From an uncultured Burkholderiales bacterium (GTDB taxonomy: Bacteria; Pseudomonadota; Gammaproteobacteria; Burkholderiales; Burkholderiaceae_C): a DNA stretch of 57,054 bases. The stretch lies in NCBI GenBank assembly GCA_903896615.1, contig CAITYM010000058.1:1-57054 (forward strand), written 5' to 3'. The notes under the pieces are model-generated. The model did no database searches and was not told the DNA's origin. It saw only the letters and a program-made list of their open reading frames with translations. The number at the start of each line of letters is the position of its first letter. The stretch's first letter is position 1. Positions 50,843 through 57,054 of the stretch are shown here, one piece after another. The position numbers and the translations under genes were made by a program.

Positions 50843-52159
50843 ATGACGATCCAAGTTGAAACCCTAGAAAAATTAGAACGGAAAATGACGCTGACCTTGC
50901 CGGTCGAGGTCATTCAAAATGAGGTTGATACCCGCCTTAAGCGCTTGGCGAGAAAGGTGAAGATTGACGGATTTAGGCCTGGTAAAGTCCCAATGAACAT
51001 AGTTGCTCAGCGCTACGGCTATTCCGTGCACTATGAGGTGATGAATGACAAGGTCGGCGAAGCATTTCAATCGGCTGCGAATGAAGCAAAGCTTCGGGTG
51101 GCAGGCGCTCCGAGAATAAGTGAGACTGAAGGTGCTCCTGATGGACAAATGTCCTTTGATGCAGTGTTTGAGGTTTATCCAGAGGTAACTATTTCTGATA
51201 TTTCCCAGATTAAGGTCGAAAAATTATCTTGTGAAGTCTCACCTGAGTCGCTGCAAAAAACAATTGACATCCTGCGTGCTCAAAAAAGGACCTATACGAT
51301 TCGTGGTTTAGACGCAAAAGCAGCTTCAACGGACCGCGTTACAGTCGACTTTGAGGGGCGCATTGATGGTGAGACCTTTGAGGGCGGAAAAGCCGAGGAC
51401 TTTCAATTTGTGCTTGGTGAGGGCAGGATGCTCAAAGAGTTTGATGAAGCAGTCCATAACATGAAGCTTGGTGAGAGCAAGACCTTTCCGCTTGAGTTTC
51501 CGGCCGATTATCATGGCCGCGAGGTGGCTGGTAAAACTGCTGACTTCATGGTTACGGTTAAAAAAATTGAAGCCTCTCATTTGCCAGAGGTTAACGACGC
51601 CTTTGCAAAGTCTTTGGGTGTGCCCGAGGGAACCTTGGACGGTTTAATGGCAGAGGTTCGTAAGAATTTAGAGCTCGAAGTTAAGTCTCGCCTGCTCAAA
51701 CGCAACAAAATGGCAGCACTTGATGCATTAATTGAGCACGCGCAACTCGACCTACCCAAGTCCATTGTTCAATCCGAGATTGATCGCCAAATTGCGGCAG
51801 CCAGGGCGGAGCTCAAACAACGTGGGATTAAGGATGCAGAGAACGCCCCCATTCCAGAGGATATCTTCCGTCCCCAAGCTGAGCGGCAAGTTCGGATGGG
51901 GCTGGTTATTGGTGAAATGGTTAGAAAGCACCAATTACATGCTACAAAAGACCAGATCAAGACACAAATCGAAGAGATGGCTTCTAGCTACGAGAAACCC
52001 AGTGAAGTTGCCGGCTGGTACTACAGGGACAATCGACGCATGGCCGAGGTTGAGTCTTGGGTCATAGAGAATAACGTGACGGACTATATTCTTGCTCAAA
52101 TGCAAGTTACTGAGCGAGTTGTACCTTTTGATGAGTTAATGGAACAGCAACAAGCTTAA
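50843..52159 (+). CDS. tig: Trigger factor
   Basis: A ribosome-bound chaperone of 438 residues. The N-terminal ribosome-binding domain contains [16 protein letters not shown] with the GFRxGxxP signature (here DGFRPGKVP); the FKBP-type prolyl isomerase domain (about 160-245) begins [19 protein letters not shown]; the C-terminal helical domain follows. AGGA lies directly before a first ATG (50837), so the second ATG at 50843, six bases after it, is the better start. It leads the tig-clpP-clpX-lon series. Confidence 0.96.
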   Translation: MTIQVETLEKLERKMTLTLPVEVIQNEVDTRLKRLARKVKIDGFRPGKVPMNIVAQRYGYSVHYEVMNDKVGEAFQSAANEAKLRVAGAPRISETEGAPDGQMSFDAVFEVYPEVTISDISQIKVEKLSCEVSPESLQKTIDILRAQKRTYTIRGLDAKAASTDRVTVDFEGRIDGETFEGGKAEDFQFVLGEGRMLKEFDEAVHNMKLGESKTFPLEFPADYHGREVAGKTADFMVTVKKIEASHLPEVNDAFAKSLGVPEGTLDGLMAEVRKNLELEVKSRLLKRNKMAALDALIEHAQLDLPKSIVQSEIDRQIAAARAELKQRGIKDAENAPIPEDIFRPQAERQVRMGLVIGEMVRKHQLHATKDQIKTQIEEMASSYEKPSEVAGWYYRDNRRMAEVESWVIENNVTDYILAQMQVTERVVPFDELMEQQQA

Positions 52160-52185
52160 TACTTTTGAATTATGGAGATGCAATT

Positions 52186-52794
52186 ATGAATTCCTTGGAC
52201 ACGCAGGCCTTAGGTCTGGTCCCGATGGTCGTTGAGCAGTCTGGCAGAGGTGAGCGTTCTTACGACATTTACTCCCGTTTGCTTAAGGAGAGAGTTATAT
52301 TCTTGGTGGGACCTGTAAACGATCAAACAGCTAACTTGGTTGTAGCTCAGTTGCTTTTCCTTGAGAGCGAAAATCCGGATAAAGACATTTCTTTGTACAT
52401 CAACTCCCCCGGCGGCTCCGTGAGTGCCGGCTTGGCAATCTTTGACACAATGAACTTCATCAAGCCTGATGTATCTACTCTTTGTATAGGTATGGCGGCC
52501 AGTATGGGAGCTTTTTTGCTAGCAGCTGGTCAAAAGGGGAAAAGATTTGCCCTTCCTAACTCTAAAGTCATGATTCACCAGCCACTTGGAGGAACTCAGG
52601 GCCAGGCCACAGAAATTGAAATCGCCGCCCGTGAGATTTTAAAAACCAGGGAGCAGTTGAACAAAATTACAGCAGAGCGTACTGGTCAACCCTTGGAGAA
52701 GATCAATCTTGACACCGAACGTGACTTTTATCTCTCTGCTGAGGAGACTAAGGAGTACGGTATCGTAGATCAGGTGATCGCGAAAAGACCGTAA
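52186..52794 (+). CDS. clpP: ATP-dependent Clp protease proteolytic subunit
   Basis: A 202-residue serine protease that forms the ClpXP barrel. The catalytic triad is S106 in [10 protein letters not shown]131 in MIHQPLGG and D180 in [10 protein letters not shown]. The start ATG 52186 follows GGAG at the proper distance; the frame opens 7 codons earlier, but the N terminus [20 protein letters not shown] suits the family better. clpX starts 122 bases downstream. Confidence 0.97.
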   Translation: MNSLDTQALGLVPMVVEQSGRGERSYDIYSRLLKERVIFLVGPVNDQTANLVVAQLLFLESENPDKDISLYINSPGGSVSAGLAIFDTMNFIKPDVSTLCIGMAASMGAFLLAAGQKGKRFALPNSKVMIHQPLGGTQGQATEIEIAAREILKTREQLNKITAERTGQPLEKINLDTERDFYLSAEETKEYGIVDQVIAKRP

Positions 52795-52916
52795 AACTCA
52801 TTTAATGGCTAGGCGGCGCTAAAACTTGCACGATTCCTGCTTTATTTCAAAAGTAGCCGGTTTTAGGCTAATTTTAGTTATCATTTGGTATAAAAATTTG
52901 AAATAGGCGGAAACGA

Positions 52917-54182
52917 ATGGCCGACAAAAAAGGCAACCCCAGAGAAAAAACCTTATATTGCTCCTTTTGTGGCAAAAGTCAGCATGAGGTAAAAAAACTC
53001 ATTGCAGGTCCCTCTGTGTTCATTTGTGATGAATGCATTGACTTGTGCAATGACATTATTCGTGACGAAGCCCCGCTTGATAGCGTGGACGGTGTTAAAC
53101 GAAGTGATCTTCCTACGCCTATAGAGATTAAAAATAATTTAGACAACTATGTGATCGGACAAGAGGTTGCGAAGCGATCCCTTGCAGTAGCGGTTTATAA
53201 CCATTACAAACGTTTGCGTCACAAAGAGGTTGCTAAAAAAGATGAGATTGAACTCACAAAAACAAATATTCTTTTAATTGGTCCAACCGGGTCGGGCAAG
53301 ACGCTTCTTGCACAAACGCTTGCCAGAATGCTAGACGTACCCTTTGTCATGGCTGATGCAACGACCCTTACCGAAGCGGGCTATGTGGGTGAGGATGTTG
53401 AAAACATTATCCAAAAGCTCCTTCAAAACTGTAATTACGATATTGCAAGAGCTCAAAAAGGCATTGTCTATATCGATGAAATCGATAAGATCTCCAGGAA
53501 ATCAGACAACCCCTCTATTACGAGGGATGTCTCAGGAGAGGGCGTTCAGCAAGCACTCCTTAAACTGATTGAAGGGACAATGGCAAGTATTCCCCCGCAA
53601 GGCGGAAGAAAGCATCCTAATCAAGATTTCTTGCAAGTGGACACCACTAATATCTTATTTATTTGCGGTGGTGCATTTGCTGGCTTAGAAAAAGTTATTC
53701 AAAACCGAACAGATACCTCAGGGATTGGCTTTAGTGCAGTAGTTCGCACAAAGGCTGAGAAAACCTTGACGGAAGTCTTTGGTGATGTTGAACCCGAGGA
53801 CTTAATCAAGTTTGGATTGATCCCTGAACTCGTTGGTCGATTGCCTGTGGTCGCGACATTGGATGAATTAACAGAGGATGCATTGGTTCAGATTCTTACA
53901 GAGCCTAAGAATGCGTTGATCAAGCAGTACGCTCAACTCCTGCATATGGAGGGTGTGGACCTTGAAATTCGTCCTGCAGCGTTAAAAGCGATTGCTAGGA
54001 AGGCACTTGCTCGTAAAACAGGTGCAAGAGGACTCAGATCCATACTTGAACATTCCTTAATCGACACCATGTTTGATTTACCAAATGCAACTAATGTAGA
54101 AAAAGTGGTGGTCGATGAGTCCACCATTGAGGAGAACAAAGCACCTTTGTTGGTGTACCGTGAGGCTGCTAAAAAGGCTTAA
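52917..54182 (+). CDS. clpX: ATP-dependent Clp protease ATPase subunit ClpX
   Basis: A 421-residue AAA+ unfoldase. The N-terminal zinc-binding domain has C15, C18, C37 and C40; Walker A is GPTGSGKT at 122-129; Walker B is [10 protein letters not shown]; the pore-loop and sensor motifs follow ([10 protein letters not shown]). GGCGGAAA precedes the ATG. It delivers substrates to ClpP; lon begins 80 bases behind it. Confidence 0.97.
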   Translation: MADKKGNPREKTLYCSFCGKSQHEVKKLIAGPSVFICDECIDLCNDIIRDEAPLDSVDGVKRSDLPTPIEIKNNLDNYVIGQEVAKRSLAVAVYNHYKRLRHKEVAKKDEIELTKTNILLIGPTGSGKTLLAQTLARMLDVPFVMADATTLTEAGYVGEDVENIIQKLLQNCNYDIARAQKGIVYIDEIDKISRKSDNPSITRDVSGEGVQQALLKLIEGTMASIPPQGGRKHPNQDFLQVDTTNILFICGGAFAGLEKVIQNRTDTSGIGFSAVVRTKAEKTLTEVFGDVEPEDLIKFGLIPELVGRLPVVATLDELTEDALVQILTEPKNALIKQYAQLLHMEGVDLEIRPAALKAIARKALARKTGARGLRSILEHSLIDTMFDLPNATNVEKVVVDESTIEENKAPLLVYREAAKKA

Positions 54183-54262
54183 TTACATAACCATGATCAG
54201 TTGAGCGAATCCCTTTTTGAAGATTCATTTTGCTCAGTCTCATTTTTAAATGGAAATAAACC

Positions 54263-56683
54263 ATGTCTGGACACGTATCCCTGCCCCCCGAGCCGATTGA
54301 TTTACCACTATTGCCACTGCGCGATGTGGTCGTATTTCCTCATATGGTTATTCCACTCTTTGTGGGAAGACCTAAGAGTATCAAGGCCTTAGAGTCTGCC
54401 ATGATCGCTGAGCGTAGGATTATGTTGGTGGCTCAAAAAACGGCTGCTAAAGACGAGCCCGCTGTAGATGACATGTTTGAAGTGGGTTGTGTTTCCACCA
54501 TATTACAAATGCTGAAGCTTCCAGACGGAACAGTGAAAGTTCTCGTTGAAGGTCAGCAAAGAGCACTGGTTAACAAAATTGAAGAGGGTGAGTCTCACTT
54601 TAGTGCAAACGTCACTCCAATTGAGTTAGATCCCAGCGCTCAAGGCGAAAATGAAATTGAAGCTTTGCGACGTGCCGTCATGCAGCAGTTTGACCAGTAT
54701 GTAAAACTCAACAAAAAAATCCCTCCAGAGATTTTGACCTCAATTGCCAGTATCGATGATGCAGGTAGATTGGCAGATACGATTGCGGCTCACTTGCCAC
54801 TTAAACTTGATAACAAGCAAATTATCTTAGACCTCTCTAGTATCAAAGCTCGTTTAGAGAATCTATTTACGCAACTTGAGCGAGAAGTCGATATTTTGAA
54901 TGTCGATAAAAAGATTCGCTCAAGAGTAAAGCGTCAAATGGAGAAAAACCAACGCGATTTTTATTTGAATGAGCAAGTCAAGGCCATTCAAAAAGAGCTT
55001 GGCGAGGGTGAAGAGGGTGCAGATATCGAGGAGATCGAGAAGAAAATCAAAACTGCAAAGATGCCTGCAGAAGCACGTAAGAAGGCAGAGGGTGAGCTTA
55101 AAAAACTAAAGCTAATGTCTCCCATGTCTGCAGAGGCAACTGTGGTTCGAAACTACATTGATGTTCTTGTCAACTTGCCATGGGCTAAGAAAACAAAGAT
55201 CAAACACGATCTCCCATTTGCTGAAGACGTATTAAACGAAGATCACTACGGACTTGAGAAAGTTAAAGATCGTATCTTAGAGTATCTTGCTGTACAAAAG
55301 CGCGTAGACAAATTGAAAGCTCCAATCCTTTGTCTGGTCGGCCCTCCTGGGGTTGGTAAAACATCACTTGGACAGTCCATCGCTAAGGCAACTGGACGTA
55401 AGTACGTGCGAATGGCCCTTGGCGGTATGCGCGACGAAGCGGAGATCCGAGGTCATAGGAGAACTTATATCGGTGCTTTGCCTGGTAAGGTGCTTCAAAG
55501 TTTGACAAAAGTCAGTGCTCGTAATCCTTTGTTCTTGCTTGACGAGATAGACAAATTGGGTTCTGATTTTAGGGGTGACCCCTCAAGTGCTTTGCTTGAG
55601 GTTTTGGATCCCGAGCAAAATCACACCTTTAATGACCACTACGTGGAAGTTGATTTTGATTTGAGTGACGTCATGTTTGTGGCGACATCTAATTCTATGA
55701 ATATTCCGTCCGCCCTTTTGGACAGAATGGAAGTTATAAGGCTCTCTGGTTATACAGAGGATGAGAAAGTCAATATTGCACAAAAGTACCTCTTTCCTAA
55801 ACAGTTGAAGAATAACGGTTTAAAAGAGGAGGAATTAAGTATTTCCGAAGAAGCCCTGATAGATTTAGTGCGTTATTACACTAGAGAGGCAGGCGTTCGT
55901 TCGTTGGAGCGTGAAATCTCTAAAGTTTGCCGAAAGGTAGTGAAAGCGATCCAACTCGGAGAGATGAAGGCACAGGTTAAAGTCACTCCAGACAATCTGA
56001 ATGATTTTCTGGGTGTACGTAAGTACAACTACGGTCGGGCTGAGCAACAAAATCAGGTTGGTCAAGTCGTGGGCCTAGCTTGGACCGAAGTAGGCGGAGA
56101 TTTGCTCACTATTGAATCTGCAATCATGCCCGGAAAAGGCGTCATCACTCGCACTGGTTCTCTAGGTGATGTGATGAAAGAGTCTGTTGAGACCGCGCGC
56201 ACGGTTGTGCGTTCAAGATCGAAGATTTTAGGCATCAAAGATGAAGCTTTTGAGAAAAAGGATATTCATATTCACGTGCCAGACGGCGCTACGCCAAAGG
56301 ATGGCCCGAGTGCTGGTGTTGCCATGACTATCGCCATCGTCTCAACGATGACTGGAATACCAGTTCGTAGTGATGTTGCAATGACGGGTGAAATCACACT
56401 GAGAGGTGAAGTAACGGCGATTGGTGGTTTGAAGGAAAAACTGTTGGCAGCACTCAGAGGTGGTATTAAAACTGTGCTTATTCCTGAAGAGAATGTCAAA
56501 GATCTTCAAGAAATCCCTGAGAATGTTAAAAATGGTTTAGAAATCATTCCGGTAAAGTGGATAGACAAGGCTCTTGAGATTGCATTGGTACGAATGCCTA
56601 CTCCTTTGACAGAAGAGGAGATGGCTGCACCGGTGGTGGCTTCCGAATCTGCTAAAACAGAATCTACGGCTGTTAAACATTAA
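54263..56683 (+). CDS. lon: Lon protease
   Basis: An 806-residue ATP-dependent protease. The N-terminal substrate-binding domain begins LPLLPLRDVVVFPHMVIPLFVGR, Walker A is GPPGVGKT at 360-367, and the serine protease domain has S683 in DGPSAGVAM and K726 in GGLKEKLLAALR, 43 residues apart as in E. coli (S679, K722). Length and domain order are normal. It is the last gene of the protease series and is followed by tRNA-Gly. Confidence 0.98.
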   Translation: MSGHVSLPPEPIDLPLLPLRDVVVFPHMVIPLFVGRPKSIKALESAMIAERRIMLVAQKTAAKDEPAVDDMFEVGCVSTILQMLKLPDGTVKVLVEGQQRALVNKIEEGESHFSANVTPIELDPSAQGENEIEALRRAVMQQFDQYVKLNKKIPPEILTSIASIDDAGRLADTIAAHLPLKLDNKQIILDLSSIKARLENLFTQLEREVDILNVDKKIRSRVKRQMEKNQRDFYLNEQVKAIQKELGEGEEGADIEEIEKKIKTAKMPAEARKKAEGELKKLKLMSPMSAEATVVRNYIDVLVNLPWAKKTKIKHDLPFAEDVLNEDHYGLEKVKDRILEYLAVQKRVDKLKAPILCLVGPPGVGKTSLGQSIAKATGRKYVRMALGGMRDEAEIRGHRRTYIGALPGKVLQSLTKVSARNPLFLLDEIDKLGSDFRGDPSSALLEVLDPEQNHTFNDHYVEVDFDLSDVMFVATSNSMNIPSALLDRMEVIRLSGYTEDEKVNIAQKYLFPKQLKNNGLKEEELSISEEALIDLVRYYTREAGVRSLEREISKVCRKVVKAIQLGEMKAQVKVTPDNLNDFLGVRKYNYGRAEQQNQVGQVVGLAWTEVGGDLLTIESAIMPGKGVITRTGSLGDVMKESVETARTVVRSRSKILGIKDEAFEKKDIHIHVPDGATPKDGPSAGVAMTIAIVSTMTGIPVRSDVAMTGEITLRGEVTAIGGLKEKLLAALRGGIKTVLIPEENVKDLQEIPENVKNGLEIIPVKWIDKALEIALVRMPTPLTEEEMAAPVVASESAKTESTAVKH

Positions 56684-56730
56684 TTATTCGAATTAAATAT
56701 AAACAGTGTGCATATTTAAATTAGTTCGGT

Positions 56731-56736
56731 TATAAT
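56731..56736 (+). promoter_or_regulatory. -10 element of the tRNA-Gly promoter
   Basis: TATAAT, 10 bases before the tRNA-Gly 5' end, in the context GGTTATAATAATAGTCC, which resembles the rplS promoter. A clear -35 is not visible. Confidence 0.6.
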
Positions 56737-56746
56737 AATAGTCCAC

Positions 56747-56822
56747 GCGGGAATAGCTCAGTTGGTAGAGCGCAACCTTGCCAAGGTTGAGGTCGCGAGT
56801 TCGAGCCTCGTTTCCCGCTCCA
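56747..56822 (+). tRNA. tRNA-Gly(GCC)
   Basis: A 76-base gene with encoded CCA. The acceptor stem GCGGGAA pairs with TTCCCGC (56812-56818), the anticodon loop TTGCCAA (56778-56784) carries GCC at 56780-56782, and the T-loop GTTCGAGCC is regular. It reads GGC and GGU codons. Confidence 0.97.
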
Positions 56823-56830
56823 TATCTCTA

Positions 56831-56858
56831 AAAGGGAAGCTTTAGCTTCCCTTTTTTA
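56831..56858 (+). terminator. Terminator after tRNA-Gly
   Basis: AAAGGGAAGC (56831-56840) pairs with GCTTCCCTTT around a TTTA loop and ends in six T residues. It lies between tRNA-Gly and tRNA-Cys, so at least part of the transcripts stop before the second tRNA. Confidence 0.88.
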
Positions 56859-56875
56859 TCAGAGAATGCGTATAC

Positions 56876-56949
56876 GGCGCGGTAGCAAAGCGGTTATGCA
56901 CCGGATTGCAAATCCGAGTAGGTCGGTTCGACTCCGGCCCGCGCCTCCA
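56876..56949 (+). tRNA. tRNA-Cys(GCA)
   Basis: A 74-base gene with encoded CCA. The acceptor stem GGCGCGG (56876-56882) pairs with CCGCGCC (56939-56945), and the anticodon GCA is at 56908-56910. The T-loop GTTCGACTCC is regular. The remaining 105 bases of the window have no gene; TGCAAAAG and CTTTTGCA form a loose inverted repeat there. Confidence 0.96.
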
Positions 56950-57054
56950 ATACATTGCAAAAGAAAATCCCTAAGTAAATAGATTTGCTTCAAACTGTAA
57001 TCTTTTGCATAATTGTGGGGAGGATTTCTCTTTAATCGATCCTCAAACACAAGA

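Noticed and set aside
56859-57050. Minus-strand open frame with GGAGRSRTDLLGF-like peptide
   Set aside because: It is the antisense of tRNA-Cys, a well-known false ORF.
56939-57054. tRNA-Cys 3' end as a possible integration site
   Set aside because: No integrase and no duplicated tRNA tail were found in the window; only a loose TGCAAAAG/CTTTTGCA inverted repeat is present.

Overview
The window looks like a chromosomal segment of a free-living betaproteobacterium of the order Burkholderiales, with a base composition that reads as moderate to low GC for that order (judged by eye). The reasons are several Burkholderiales-type neighbourhoods: zapA followed by a 6S RNA; argD-argF, a DUF3579 gene and rpsT; purM divergent from a PerM-type permease that is followed by hda, a HAD phosphatase, pcnB and folK; rpsP-rimM-trmD-rplS; and tig-clpP-clpX-lon. 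No integrase, transposase, phage gene or CRISPR array was seen. The segment is core chromosome with small accessory pieces.

Layout. 0-9.9 kb: epoxyqueuosine reductase, a Crp/Fnr-type regulator behind a long structured AT-rich gap, a TauE/SafE transporter, 6S RNA, zapA and its coiled-coil partner, nth, a PLP aminotransferase, a solitary gcvH, ETF-quinone oxidoreductase, an SDR dehydrogenase and a hot-dog thioesterase. 10-19.6 kb: a two-subunit 3-oxoacid CoA-transferase, a 700-bp gap with a pseudoknot-capable RNA, then alaS, trmB, gluQ, a renalase-like flavoprotein, a pirin gene with a possible attenuator leader, and a WrbA-like flavodoxin. 19.6-29 kb: small envelope/hypothetical proteins, arginine genes, rpsT, murJ, a SirB1-type protein, purM and a permease. 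29-42.4 kb: hda, pcnB, folK, the S16-L19 operon, CoA pyrophosphatase, a CobD-like membrane protein, rsgA, an M48 protease, orn and a DEAD-box helicase.

42.6-46 kb holds the most unusual block: bactofilin, membrane M23 peptidase, second bactofilin and a RodZ-like HTH/transmembrane protein, all on one strand and tightly packed. This reads as a cell-shape module joining a cytoskeletal scaffold to a peptidoglycan hydrolase. It is followed by hemH with a candidate 40-residue KGN-repeat micro-ORF, and by the hpnCDE squalene genes on the opposite strand. The window closes with tRNA-Leu, trigger factor, ClpP, ClpX, Lon, tRNA-Gly and tRNA-Cys.

The best candidates for undescribed biology are the bactofilin/M23/bactofilin/RodZ-like operon (42603-45981), the H-type pseudoknot RNA upstream of alaS (11839-11968), the leader with two micro-ORFs and a terminator before the pirin gene (17805-17940), and the KGN micro-ORF downstream of hemH (46097-46219).
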